The notes beneath the pieces were generated by a model. That model made no database searches. It was given only the letters and a program-made list of their open reading frames with translations, and had not been told where the DNA came from. Below are positions 42,260 to 51,111 of a stretch of 64,000 bases of DNA, piece after piece. Within the stretch, counting starts at the first letter, position 1. Every line of letters starts with the position of its first letter. The stretch is from assembly GCF_000276805.1 (NCBI RefSeq), contig NZ_AKXQ01000012.1, positions 96,821 through 160,820 on the forward strand. Reading direction: 5' to 3'. The translations under genes and the position numbers were made by a program. This DNA comes from Moritella dasanensis ArB 0140. GTDB taxonomy: Bacteria > Pseudomonadota > Gammaproteobacteria > Enterobacterales > Moritellaceae.

Positions 42260-42310
42260 CGTTGTGAGCACAGGCGGTGATAATTTAAAGGTTATTAAAG
42301 GAAGTTAGTT

Positions 42311-43534
42311 GTGGCGTTGTATGTACAAAAATATGGGGGTACTTCAGTTGGTTCTATCGAACGAATTGAAGCTGTTGCCCAGCGGGTGAAAAAATCTCGT
42401 GAACAGGGAAATCAAATAGTTGTGGTCGTGTCGGCAATGTCTGGTGAAACTAATCGTTTACTAGGTATGGCGAAAGAGCTCGATGAGCACGCAGATCGCA
42501 GAGAAATGGATGTATTAGTTTCAACGGGTGAACAAGTGACTATCGCATTGTTGACCATCGCCTTGCTAAAAGCAGGTGTCGATGCAATTTCAATGACGGG
42601 TGATCAAGTTCAAATGAAGACTGATAGTAGCCACGGTAAGGCGCGTATCAAATCTGTTGAAACGGACAACTTACAACGTCATCTAGATGCAGGTAAAGTG
42701 GTCGTGGTTGCTGGTTTCCAAGGTCGTGATGAGGATAATAACATCACTACTTTAGGTCGTGGCGGCTCGGACACAACCGCAGTGGCAATTGCTGCTGTAC
42801 TGAAAGCTGATGAATGTCAGATTTATACTGACGTTAATGGCGTCTATACCACCGACCCTCGGGTTGAACCGCGCGCACGGAAATTAGATTGCATCACTTT
42901 TGAAGAGATGCTTGAAATGGCGAGCTTAGGTGCCAAAGTTTTACAAATTCGCTCAGTCGAGTTTGCAGGGAAATACAATGTGCCTTTACGTGTACTATCT
43001 TCATTTGAAGACGGTGAAGGGACCTTGATTACTTACGAGGACGTAAAAAAAATGGAATCAGCAATCATATCTGGCATTGCGTTTAACCGCGATGAAGCAA
43101 GTTTAACAATATCGGGTATTCCTGATGAACCTTTAGTCGCAGCCAATATCTTAACGCCAATTGGTGATGCAGGTATTGATGTTGACGTCATCGTCCAAAA
43201 CGCACACGGGAAAGACGGACTCGTTGACTTCACTTTTACTGTTCATCGTGATGATTACCAAGCTGCAAAAGCATTATTGGTAAAGACTTGCGAAGAATTA
43301 TCAGGAAAAAATGTGCAGGGTAACGATCGTATTGCTAAAATTTCTATTGTAGGTGTTGGTATGTGGAATCATCCAGGTGTCGCCAAAACAATGTTTGAAG
43401 TGTTAGGAAGCGAAGGAATCAACATGCAGTTGATTTCGACTTCGGAAATTAAGATCTCAGTAATCGTTGACGAAAAATATTTAGAGCTTGGTGTTCGTGC
43501 ATTGCACGCTGCATTCAACTTAGATGTCGCTTAA
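42311..43534 (+). CDS. lysC: Aspartate kinase
   Basis: Phosphorylates aspartate, the first step to lysine, methionine, threonine and diaminopimelate. The 407-aa protein has the kinase domain (QKYGGTSVGSIERIEAVA, GRGGSDTTAVAIA, TDVNGVYTTDPR) and two C-terminal ACT domains for feedback control. This is the short monofunctional type found beside alaS in Vibrio, not the E. coli LysC type. The start is GTG at 42311 with AAAGGA upstream. An internal start for a separate regulatory subunit, as in related enzymes, is possible. Confidence 0.93.
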   Translation: MALYVQKYGGTSVGSIERIEAVAQRVKKSREQGNQIVVVVSAMSGETNRLLGMAKELDEHADRREMDVLVSTGEQVTIALLTIALLKAGVDAISMTGDQVQMKTDSSHGKARIKSVETDNLQRHLDAGKVVVVAGFQGRDEDNNITTLGRGGSDTTAVAIAAVLKADECQIYTDVNGVYTTDPRVEPRARKLDCITFEEMLEMASLGAKVLQIRSVEFAGKYNVPLRVLSSFEDGEGTLITYEDVKKMESAIISGIAFNRDEASLTISGIPDEPLVAANILTPIGDAGIDVDVIVQNAHGKDGLVDFTFTVHRDDYQAAKALLVKTCEELSGKNVQGNDRIAKISIVGVGMWNHPGVAKTMFEVLGSEGINMQLISTSEIKISVIVDEKYLELGVRALHAAFNLDVA

Positions 43535-43653
43535 ACTGAGTGAATAAACAACAAATTAAGTCTTATTTATTCTTTTCTTGTTTTATATTGAAGCTTTTAA
43601 TAGAATAATAATCGGCTACAAAAAATTTAATAAATTAGTTGAGGAATATATTA

Positions 43654-43845
43654 ATGCTAATATTGACGCGCCGAGTTGGCGAAACACTTATGATTGGTGA
43701 CGAAGTTACTGTTACTGTTCTAGGTGTTAAAGGAAATCAAGTTCGTATCGGTGTTAATGCGCCTAAAGAAGTATCTGTTCATCGTGAAGAGATCTACATG
43801 CGAATTCAAGCAGAAAAAGGCGAAAGCCCTGAAGGCAACTTCTAA
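43654..43845 (+). CDS. csrA: Carbon storage regulator CsrA
   Basis: CsrA is a dimeric RNA-binding protein that recognises GGA in hairpin loops and controls translation and stability of many mRNAs; CsrB-type RNAs titrate it. The 63-aa protein starts [20 protein letters not shown] and keeps VSVHREEIY with the RNA-contacting Arg. The ATG at 43654 has GAGGA upstream. A probable CsrB RNA lies at the right end of this window. Confidence 0.98.
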   Translation: MLILTRRVGETLMIGDEVTVTVLGVKGNQVRIGVNAPKEVSVHREEIYMRIQAEKGESPEGNF

Positions 43846-43873
43846 ATTAGAATAATGAACATTATTGCAGATT

Positions 43874-43903
43874 GGGTTTAGCGACGGCTAAGCCCTTTTT
43901 TTT
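43874..43903 (+). terminator. Terminator of csrA
   Basis: Stem GGGTTTAGC / GCTAAGCCC (one G-T pair), loop GACG, then eight T. Confidence 0.9.
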
Positions 43904-44049
43904 ATCTGTTTTTTGACTGTATTTGAGACATTCATCCCGTTTATGCTGTAATAGTAGGTTTGTTGTTTGAAACTTAAACAGTTATTAAATCGCGGATAAT
44001 TAATATTTGACTTATTTTCCAGTATCCGTATTATGAGCGCCAACAACAC

Positions 44050-44143
<94 letters not shown>

Positions 44144-44227
44144 GTTGTCCTGTTCCTATCACATGTTGTAAAATGTGTTATAGTGTTTGGGTCGGCGTTT
44201 TGGACGTTGTAAGAAATAATTGTTGTG

Positions 44228-44304
44228 CGGACGTAGCTCAGCTGGATAGAGTACTTGGCTACGAACCAGGCGGTCGAAGGTTCGAATCCTTCCGTCCGCA
44301 CCAT
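44228..44304 (+). tRNA. argV: tRNA-Arg(ACG) copy 1
   Basis: A 77-nt tRNA with acceptor GCGGACG/CGTCCGC, D loop AGCTGGATAGA, anticodon ACG (CTACGAA), T loop TTCGAATC and encoded CCA. Reading all CGU/CGC/CGA codons requires A34 to inosine by TadA. First of six identical copies. Confidence 0.97.
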
Positions 44305-44393
44305 TATTTCGATTAGAATTAATTCTAAGTAATTAGTAGAAGTTGAAAACGCTTAATCTAGTTATAAAAAATTATAGGTTAAACCAAATATGT

Positions 44394-44470
44394 GCGGACG
44401 TAGCTCAGCTGGATAGAGTACTTGGCTACGAACCAGGCGGTCGAAGGTTCGAATCCTTCCGTCCGCACCA
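44394..44470 (+). tRNA. tRNA-Arg(ACG) copy 2
   Basis: Identical in sequence to copy 1, 89 bases downstream; CCA encoded. Confidence 0.97.
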
Positions 44471-44540
44471 TTGGTTTTAACAACGAATACTTATTAAGTA
44501 AACCGTAATGTTTACTCGATAAAAACAGAATAAATTATGT

Positions 44541-44617
44541 GCGGACGTAGCTCAGCTGGATAGAGTACTTGGCTACGAACCAGGCGGTCGAAGGTTCGAA
44601 TCCTTCCGTCCGCACCA
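44541..44617 (+). tRNA. tRNA-Arg(ACG) copy 3
   Basis: Identical to copy 1; CCA encoded. The spacers between copies differ in sequence and are AT-rich. Confidence 0.97.
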
Positions 44618-44708
44618 TTTATTCAAATCAACTAGAGATTTCAAACTAGACGTTGTAGAACGATAAACTAGAAGTTGTAGAACTATAAACTAATAGAACA
44701 AAATATGT

Positions 44709-44785
44709 GCGGACGTAGCTCAGCTGGATAGAGTACTTGGCTACGAACCAGGCGGTCGAAGGTTCGAATCCTTCCGTCCGCACCA
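44709..44785 (+). tRNA. tRNA-Arg(ACG) copy 4
   Basis: Identical to copy 1; CCA encoded. The preceding spacer contains a short internal repeat (AACTAGA/AACTATA-type, CTAGACGTTGTAGAACGAT then CTAGAAGTTGTAGAACTAT). Confidence 0.97.
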
Positions 44786-44865
44786 TTTGTTCAAACCACA
44801 ATTTGATTTTTATGGTTTAATTCATTAAACGGTAAAGTAAAACGAGTTCTTAAAATAGAATATGT

Positions 44866-44942
44866 GCGGACGTAGCTCAGCTGGATAGAGTACTTGGCTA
44901 CGAACCAGGCGGTCGAAGGTTCGAATCCTTCCGTCCGCACCA
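44866..44942 (+). tRNA. tRNA-Arg(ACG) copy 5
   Basis: Identical to copy 1; CCA encoded. Confidence 0.97.
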
Positions 44943-44966
44943 TCTATTTTAAATATAATTTTTTGT

Positions 44967-45043
44967 GCGGACGTAGCTCAGCTGGATAGAGTACTTGGCT
45001 ACGAACCAGGCGGTCGAAGGTTCGAATCCTTCCGTCCGCACCA
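44967..45043 (+). tRNA. tRNA-Arg(ACG) copy 6
   Basis: Identical to copy 1; only 24 bases after copy 5, the shortest spacer in the array. Confidence 0.97.
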
Positions 45044-45118
45044 TTTATTATATTATTACGAATTTTCCGATGTAAGTCTTTACATTGTCGAGGTTATTCG
45101 TAATAATAGGGTTTGTGT

Positions 45119-45210
45119 GGAGAGGTGGCCGAGTGGCCGAAGGCGCTCCCCTGCTAAGGGAGTATGGGCTTTAAATCCCATCGAGAGTTCGAATCTCTCC
45201 CTCTCCGCCA
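45119..45210 (+). tRNA. tRNA-Ser(GCT) second copy
   Basis: A 92-nt tRNA-Ser like the one at 44050, differing by a compensatory pair in the T stem (GAGAG/CTCTC in place of GAGGG/CCCTC). Anticodon GCT, encoded CCA. It closes the array before a terminator. Confidence 0.97.
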
Positions 45211-45222
45211 TTATTAATAAAG

Positions 45223-45246
45223 AAACCGCTTAATAGCGGTTTTTTT
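45223..45246 (+). terminator. Terminator of the tRNA array
   Basis: Stem AAACCGCT / AGCGGTTT, loop TAAT, followed by T run 13 bases after the last tRNA. Confidence 0.9.
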
Positions 45247-45276
45247 ATGCCTGAAATTTAGTCCTCCGATATTCTT

Positions 45277-45310
45277 CTTATCTTTCTTATCTTTCTTATC
45301 TTTCTTATCT
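45277..45310. repeat. Nonamer tandem repeat
   Basis: Three full copies plus 7 bases of CTTATCTTT in a non-coding stretch between the tRNA array and the small membrane protein gene. A slippage-prone simple repeat with no known role. Confidence 0.85.
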
Positions 45311-45395
45311 GCTTTTAGTATTTTCTTGTTTTACTGGTACTGGTGATCTTATCGCGAGATTTACATTTTGAACTCGGTTTTATCTCGCCTTGTTA

Positions 45396-45563
45396 CTAAC
45401 GGGTCAGATACATCATTAAGCTTAAAAAAGCGATGATCGCGCTGGTGCCACAAATAATGTAGATAAAGCCTTTTTTACCTTGTTGTATGGTCCAGTTGTT
45501 GTATTGCAAGAACGCAAACCACAAGATGCTAAGTACTAAAGGTAATAGAAAAAATTTAAACAT
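45396..45563 (-). CDS. Small two-helix membrane protein, unknown
   Basis: A 55-aa protein starting MFKFFLLPLVLSILWFAFLQYNN with a second hydrophobic helix (FIYIICGTSAIIAFLSLMMYL). GGGGAG precedes the ATG at 45563, which argues for real translation; an in-frame ATG at 45590 is less likely. I do not recognise the family. It is flanked by the tRNA array terminator and the divergent yqaA. Confidence 0.6.
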   Translation of the reverse strand: MFKFFLLPLVLSILWFAFLQYNNWTIQQGKKGFIYIICGTSAIIAFLSLMMYLTR

Positions 45564-45802
45564 AAACTCCCCAATAGAGCGATTAATCACTGTTTATTGA
45601 ATTATATAGTGGCTAAACTGTCCTACCACTTTTAATGAAACACAAATATTTGCAGCGCTGTTAAATATGATCAGTGTGTCGATAAGTACATTAAGCAATG
45701 ATATTAGCATGCCTAACTTTGATTATACGTCTAACTTCAATATATAGTGTGACTTAATTCTCTTGCTAGACATGCTGTGAGTAAATGAAATTAGAGGATT
45801 AA

Positions 45803-46222
45803 ATGGGTCTTTGGTTATTATTTTTAAGTAGTTTTACGTCTGCGACCATTTTACCTGGTAGTTCGGAAATATTATTAACCGCGATGCTGATTGAAGGTAG
45901 TTGGTCACATTGGCAACTTTTCATTATGGCCACTAGTGGGAATGTATTAGGGTCTATCCTTACTTTCTACATGGGGTATTTCATCTATGCGAAGAAACCC
46001 ATTGATTTTTCAGAGCATAAACATTATCGCCGCGTACATGATGTGATCCAGCGTTGGGGGTGGAGTAGCTTGTTATTGAGTTGGTTGCCTATTTTTGGTG
46101 ATGTATTTTGTTTATTAGCCGGTTGGTTACGCTTAAACCCAGTGCTTTCTTTTATCGCCATTATATTTGGTAAAGCAATTCGTTATGCAATTTTGATCTG
46201 GTTTATGAGTTCAGTGAGTTAA
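45803..46222 (+). CDS. yqaA: YqaA, DedA-like small membrane protein
   Basis: A 139-aa inner-membrane protein of the YqaA branch of the DedA/SNARE-associated family, with FTSATILPGSSEILL, GNVLGSILTFYMGYF and SWLPIFGDVFCLLAGWLRL. DedA proteins act in undecaprenyl-phosphate recycling and membrane homeostasis; YqaA itself is uncharacterised. AGAGGA precedes the ATG. yqaA also lies beside gshA in E. coli, supporting the call. Confidence 0.88.
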   Translation: MGLWLLFLSSFTSATILPGSSEILLTAMLIEGSWSHWQLFIMATSGNVLGSILTFYMGYFIYAKKPIDFSEHKHYRRVHDVIQRWGWSSLLLSWLPIFGDVFCLLAGWLRLNPVLSFIAIIFGKAIRYAILIWFMSSVS

Positions 46223-46286
46223 TTACTTTTATATTTGAGTTTCATATTTAACTTTCATGTTTAAGAGCATGAACAAGGAATTTTTG

Positions 46287-49184
46287 ATGCGTTTTAATGC
46301 TTTTTATAGTGCTGTTGCACTGAGATCTTCGATAGTCGTTTTGGGCTCGTCGATAATGCTCCTGAGCGGTTGCTCATTGCTGGATAAAGAAAGTGATGTA
46401 GAAACACTACCTGCAGGCATGACGCTTGTTGATCAGCAGGTGAAAATGCCAGACAGCTTATTAATACCTTATGAAAAATATAAGCTAAGCAATGGTTTGA
46501 CTGTGATCTTACATGAAGATGATTCAGACCCTTTGACTTATGTCGACATGACCTACCATGTTGGTTCTGCACGTGAAGAATTGGGTAAATCAGGTTTCGC
46601 TCACTTCTTTGAGCATATGATGTTTCAAGGCAGTAAAAATGTCGGCGATCAGCAGCATTTTAAAATAGTGAATGAAGCTGGCGGGTCAATGAATGGTAGC
46701 ACTAATCAAGACCGTACTAATTACTATCAAACAGTACCAGCCAACCAACTAGAAAAAATGCTCTGGCTAGAATCTGATCGTATGGGCTTCTTACTCGATG
46801 CGGTCGATCAGCGTAAGTTTGAGATCCAACGTGCTACGGTTAAGAATGAGCGTTCCCAGCGTGTTGATAATCGCCCTTATGGCTTACTCGGTGAGCGTGT
46901 TGGTGAAGCGTTATATCCACGGGACCATCCTTATGCTTGGCAACCGATTGGTTACGTTGAAGATTTAGATCGTGTTGATGTTAATGATTTAAAGCAGTTT
47001 TTCTTGCGCTGGTATGGGCCAAATAACGCGACATTAACCATTGCCGGTAAATTTGATAAAGCCGATACCTTAGCTTGGGTGAATAAGTATTTTGCTACTA
47101 TCCCTGAAGGTCCTGAAGTAAAAGACGTTGAGCCTGTACCTGTAAGCCTAGATAAAGACCGCTACATTACGTTAGAAGATAACGTGCCTCAACCAATGCT
47201 CTATATGAGTTATCCAACGGTATACATGGGCCATAAAGACGAAGCACCATTAGATTTGTTTGCTTATGCCTTAGGTGGTGGTAAAAATTCGGTGTTATAT
47301 AAAGACCTTGTCGAAACGGGTTATGCCACTAGTGTAGCGGCTTATCATAGTTGTAGTGAACTCAGTTGTACCTTTGATATTTATACGCAACCTAACCCTG
47401 CAAAAGGCATGGAACTAGCGCCATTACTGGATAAGATCAATACATCGATTAAAAAGTTAGCTGAGCAAGGTATTGCGGATTCTGAAGTAACACGCTTACG
47501 TTCAATCATTGAAAGCTCAACGATATTTGGTATGCAGAGTGTAGCCGGTAAAGCTAAAGAGTTAGCATTAGGCGAAACCTTAATGAATGATCCTAATTAT
47601 ATAACCAAAGGCTTGTCAGTGTTTAATGATATTCAAGCTGAAGAAGGGATCGCAGGTTATAAAAAATACCTCGAAAACAAACCGAAAGTGATCATGAGTG
47701 TCGTACCAAACGGACAATTACAATACATCGCCCACGAGCCGACATTTAGCCCTGAACCGCGTAATATTGATAAACTTGATACTCCGCCAGCTAAAACATT
47801 GGCAGTACGTACAACGCAAGACAGCTTTGATCGTTCAGTCATGCCAAATGCGGGTAGTAATCCACAGCAAACATTACCCGAATTGTGGCGTCAAACTTTA
47901 GCGAATGATATCCAAGTGTTGGGTACCGTTTATGATGAAACGCCAACGGTCAGCTTACAGATTAATTTGAAAGGTGGTCGACGAGTTGAAAGTTTAGATA
48001 ATCAAGGGGTTGCGAAGTTAACAGCCGCGATGATGAATCAATCTACAGCACTGCATTCATCGGCAGAACTGAATGATCAATTACAATCGTTAGGCAGTAG
48101 CATTAATTTCTCAGCGGGTCTGTATGGTACGGTTATCAGTGTTAATAGCTTGTCTAAAAACTTACCAGCAACACTGGCTATTTTAGAAGAGAAATTATTT
48201 AAACCGGGATTTGTTGAAGCTGATTTTGTACGCATCAAAGCACAAACGAGACAAGCATCATTACAAAATCAACAACGTGTAGGTTGGTTAGGTCAATTAG
48301 CGACACAACGTATTTTATATGGTGAAGAGCGCGTCACTGGTAATCCTTCTTCTGGTTCGTTAGAAAACCAAGCGAGCTTAACGGCAGACGATATACTTGA
48401 TTATTATCAGCAATATTACAATGTAGCCGAAGCAAAAATTGTCGTTGTGGGTGATGTCAGTGAAGCTGCGATAACGAAATCGCTGGATTTCTTACAACAA
48501 GGCGCGCGTTTACCGGCAGTGACTTACCCTACGTTAGTCGATGCACCGTTATGGCAGCCAAATACCTTATATATTGTTGATAAGCCGGATGCTGTACAAT
48601 CTGTGGTTAAAGTTGTATCACCAGCAATTCCTTATGATGTCACCGGTAATTTCTTTAAAGCTAATCTGATGAACTTTAATTTAGGTGGTAACTTTAATAG
48701 CCGCTTAAATCAGAATTTGCGCGAAGACAAGGGATACACCTATGGGGCAACAACAGGATTTTATGCGGATCGTGAATATGGCTATTTCTCTGCGTCAGCG
48801 GATGTTCGTGCTGAAGTAACTGGTGATGCCATTAAAGAAACATTAACAGAATTAAAAGGTTATGTTGATGGTGGTATTACAGATGCTGAGTTAGAGTACA
48901 TGAAAAGTGCGGTTTCACAGCAAGAAGCACTGTCTTATGAAACCCCGGGGCAAAAGTCTAATTTCTTAATGCAGTTACTGTTATTAGATTTATCGCCTGA
49001 TTTTGTCGACCAACAAGCTAAAATTATCCAAACGATGAATAAGTCTGAAATTCAAGCATTGGCAAAGACTTACTTATCGAGCGATCAATTTTCTGTTATT
49101 GTGGTTGGAGATCGTCGGTTGATTGAAAAGCAGGTGAAAGATTTTGGTTTCGATATTAAAATATTCGACCTGTTAGATAAATAA
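46287..49184 (+). CDS. M16 family zinc metallopeptidase, lipoprotein
   Basis: A 965-aa protein beginning with a lipoprotein signal peptide (lipobox LLSGC about residues 25-29), so it should be lipid-anchored. It has two tandem M16 (insulinase-type) units: the first carries the inverted zinc motif HFFEH (about 99-103) with the downstream Glu region, the second lacks it and has the R/Y substrate region (NLREDKGYTYG). Such enzymes degrade short peptides. The ATG at 46287 has AAGGAA upstream and is preferred over 46257. Confidence 0.88.
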   Translation: MRFNAFYSAVALRSSIVVLGSSIMLLSGCSLLDKESDVETLPAGMTLVDQQVKMPDSLLIPYEKYKLSNGLTVILHEDDSDPLTYVDMTYHVGSAREELGKSGFAHFFEHMMFQGSKNVGDQQHFKIVNEAGGSMNGSTNQDRTNYYQTVPANQLEKMLWLESDRMGFLLDAVDQRKFEIQRATVKNERSQRVDNRPYGLLGERVGEALYPRDHPYAWQPIGYVEDLDRVDVNDLKQFFLRWYGPNNATLTIAGKFDKADTLAWVNKYFATIPEGPEVKDVEPVPVSLDKDRYITLEDNVPQPMLYMSYPTVYMGHKDEAPLDLFAYALGGGKNSVLYKDLVETGYATSVAAYHSCSELSCTFDIYTQPNPAKGMELAPLLDKINTSIKKLAEQGIADSEVTRLRSIIESSTIFGMQSVAGKAKELALGETLMNDPNYITKGLSVFNDIQAEEGIAGYKKYLENKPKVIMSVVPNGQLQYIAHEPTFSPEPRNIDKLDTPPAKTLAVRTTQDSFDRSVMPNAGSNPQQTLPELWRQTLANDIQVLGTVYDETPTVSLQINLKGGRRVESLDNQGVAKLTAAMMNQSTALHSSAELNDQLQSLGSSINFSAGLYGTVISVNSLSKNLPATLAILEEKLFKPGFVEADFVRIKAQTRQASLQNQQRVGWLGQLATQRILYGEERVTGNPSSGSLENQASLTADDILDYYQQYYNVAEAKIVVVGDVSEAAITKSLDFLQQGARLPAVTYPTLVDAPLWQPNTLYIVDKPDAVQSVVKVVSPAIPYDVTGNFFKANLMNFNLGGNFNSRLNQNLREDKGYTYGATTGFYADREYGYFSASADVRAEVTGDAIKETLTELKGYVDGGITDAELEYMKSAVSQQEALSYETPGQKSNFLMQLLLLDLSPDFVDQQAKIIQTMNKSEIQALAKTYLSSDQFSVIVVGDRRLIEKQVKDFGFDIKIFDLLDK

Positions 49185-49200
49185 TAGACCTTCAGTTACC

Positions 49201-49236
49201 CTTAAAGATAGGCTCACAGAGAGTGCTATCTTTAAG
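49201..49236 (+). repeat. Hairpin between the M16 gene and gshA
   Basis: Perfect 11-bp stem CTTAAAGATAG / CTATCTTTAAG, with an inner CAC/GTG pairing. No clear T run. It lies 16 bases after the M16 stop and 36 before gshA, possibly a weak terminator. Confidence 0.6.
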
Positions 49237-49271
49237 GTGCTACTTTTATATAGTTCATTGGTGGATTTAAT

Positions 49272-50864
49272 TTGAACGTTACATTTGAATCTCTGATTTC
49301 GAAATTATCAGAGCCAAGCAATATACAGTCCCTAAACGGCATTACTCGTGGTATTGAACGTGAGTGTTTACGTGTAAATACAGCAGGGGATTTATCTCAA
49401 AACGACCATCCTGCAGCGTTTGGCTCGGCGTTAAGTCATCAGCACATAACCACAGACTATTCTGAAAGCTTATTAGAATTCATTACCCCTGTTAGCGATA
49501 GTGCGGCAACAGCGCAACAGCAGCTGAGTGATATTCATCGCCATGTAGCAAAAAACATGGACGGCGAGTTATTCTGGCCTTCAAGCATGCCTTGTCAGGT
49601 CAATGATGAAAACGATATACCGCTGGCTAAATACGGTACATCGAATACCGGTAAAATGAAGCATACCTATCGTATTGGTTTAAAACACCGTTATGGTAGT
49701 AGCATGCAGATTATTTCTGGCTTGCACTATAACGTATCATTACCGATGGAATTGTGGCAAAAATTGTACGATATCAAAGGTGAAACAGGCGAATTACAAG
49801 ATTTTATTTCTCATAGTTATATGGGCCTGATCCGTAATTTTTATCGCTTTGGTTGGTTAGTACCTTATCTATTTGGTGCATCACCGGCGTTAAACCGTTC
49901 GTTTTTACCTGCTGAAAAGCAAAAATCGTTTTCATCATTAGGTGAGCATACGATATACATGCCGCATGCCACGTCATTGCGGATGAGTGATATGGGTTAT
50001 ACCAATAATGCGCAAGACGATTTAGTTATTTGCCATAATACGTTAGACCAATATACAAATAGTTTGAAAAAAGCAATTAAAACTAAAGCGCCAGAATTTT
50101 CGGATATTGGTATTAAGGTTAATGGCGAATACCGTCAGCTCAATGACAATGTGCTACAAATAGAAAATGAATTGTATGCACCGATTCGACCTAAACGTGT
50201 TGCTAAATCAAGTGAAAAACCGTCTGAAGCACTTGCTGCTCGTGGTATTGAATATATTGAAATCCGCTCTTTGGATGTCAATCCATTCACTGCAACGGGT
50301 ATCACGACTGCGCAAATGTCAGTATTAGATAGCTTATTAGTTTGGATGGCTCTGCAACCCTCTGCACCGATGACGGCTGATGAAATGGCAGTATGCCGTG
50401 ACAACAGTACGAAAGTAGTGATGGAAGGACGTAAGCCTGGTTTAACATTAATGTTAGATGATAAGCCTCAAGCACTAACTGATGTTGCTAGTCATATTCT
50501 TGCTGAAGTTCAGCAGGTTGCACAGTTATTAGATGGTGCCCAGTTAGCAACGAATACAGCCGCGAGTAACTTCTCAGACGCTGTTAGTGCTCAACAAGTA
50601 TTAATTAATACCCCTGAGGCATTATTGTCAGGTCAGGTACTTGCTGCAATGAAAGAGCAAGGTTTAGAGCATAATGATTTCATTTTAAATTTAGCGAATA
50701 AATATAAAAAGGAATTGATTGCGACAGATTATGAGCATTGGGATGAAGTTTACTTTAACCAGATGCAGCGTGACTCCGTTGCACAGCAACAACAAATTGA
50801 AGCCGATGATACCGTCGATTTTGATGCGTTTTTAGCTGACTATTTTTCTAATACTAAAAAATAG
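49272..50864 (+). CDS. gshA: Glutamate-cysteine ligase
   Basis: Catalyses the first step of glutathione synthesis, joining glutamate and cysteine. The 530-aa protein belongs to the gammaproteobacterial GshA type: GITRGIERECLRV near the N-terminus, TDYSESLLEFITP, ISGLHYNVSLP and EYIEIRSLDVNPF. The start is TTG at 49272. luxS follows on the same strand, as in E. coli, with a duplicated element between them. Confidence 0.96.
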   Translation: MNVTFESLISKLSEPSNIQSLNGITRGIERECLRVNTAGDLSQNDHPAAFGSALSHQHITTDYSESLLEFITPVSDSAATAQQQLSDIHRHVAKNMDGELFWPSSMPCQVNDENDIPLAKYGTSNTGKMKHTYRIGLKHRYGSSMQIISGLHYNVSLPMELWQKLYDIKGETGELQDFISHSYMGLIRNFYRFGWLVPYLFGASPALNRSFLPAEKQKSFSSLGEHTIYMPHATSLRMSDMGYTNNAQDDLVICHNTLDQYTNSLKKAIKTKAPEFSDIGIKVNGEYRQLNDNVLQIENELYAPIRPKRVAKSSEKPSEALAARGIEYIEIRSLDVNPFTATGITTAQMSVLDSLLVWMALQPSAPMTADEMAVCRDNSTKVVMEGRKPGLTLMLDDKPQALTDVASHILAEVQQVAQLLDGAQLATNTAASNFSDAVSAQQVLINTPEALLSGQVLAAMKEQGLEHNDFILNLANKYKKELIATDYEHWDEVYFNQMQRDSVAQQQQIEADDTVDFDAFLADYFSNTKK

Positions 50865-50866
50865 AC

Positions 50867-50953
50867 AAAAAAAAGAGCCTTAATAAGGCTCCAAAAAATG
50901 AAAAAACAACTCTTGCACTTAATCAGACTACAGGATGTAGTTATGGTTCATAA
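50867..50953 (-). ncRNA. Candidate sRNA, copy 1 of a tandem pair
   Basis: On the minus strand, about 87 nt from ATGAACC (50951) to a U8 run (50874-50867). It ends in stem GAGCC..GGCTC with T run, an intrinsic terminator only on this strand. It contains a U-rich segment (GTTGTTTTTTCATTTTTTGG) of the kind Hfq binds, and an internal hairpin ACTACA/TGTAGT. A -10-like TACAAT lies upstream. The unit repeats 114 bp further on. Position and orientation between gshA and luxS match MicA of E. coli, but the sequence does not resemble it. Transcription is inferred. Confidence 0.45.
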
Positions 50954-50979
50954 ATAATTGTAAAAGTTGAAAAATAGGT

Positions 50980-51068
50980 AAAAAAAAGGAGCCTTAATAG
51001 GGCTCCAAAAAATGAAAAAAACAACTCTTGCACTTAATCTGACTACAGCATTAAGCAATGGTTCATAA
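50980..51068 (-). ncRNA. Candidate sRNA, copy 2 of a tandem pair
   Basis: Second copy of the unit, offset 114 bp. Shared blocks are GGTTCATAAA, CAACTCTTGCACTTAATC, GACTACAG, CCAAAAAATGAAAAAA and the stem GGAGCC..GGCTCC with U8 on the minus strand. The segment between GACTACAG and ATGGTTCAT differs from copy 1 and gives another internal pairing (TTAAT with ATTAA). Upstream on the minus strand are TTGAAA and, 16 bases on, TAATAA. A one-base length difference in the A run puts any short plus-strand ORF in different frames, arguing against a coding role. Confidence 0.45.
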
Positions 51069-51111
51069 AATTATTATTTGTTTTTTAAATTATTTCAACG
51101 GAGTGTTAATA

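Noticed and set aside
42127..42310. Lysine riboswitch before lysC
   Set aside because: The gap is 184 bp with one hairpin and lacks the five-helix L-box pattern.
50899..51057. Two 18-codon plus-strand ORFs in the duplicated gshA-luxS element
   Set aside because: The two copies are in different frames because of a one-base change in an A run, and the peptides are unrelated; conservation is at RNA level.
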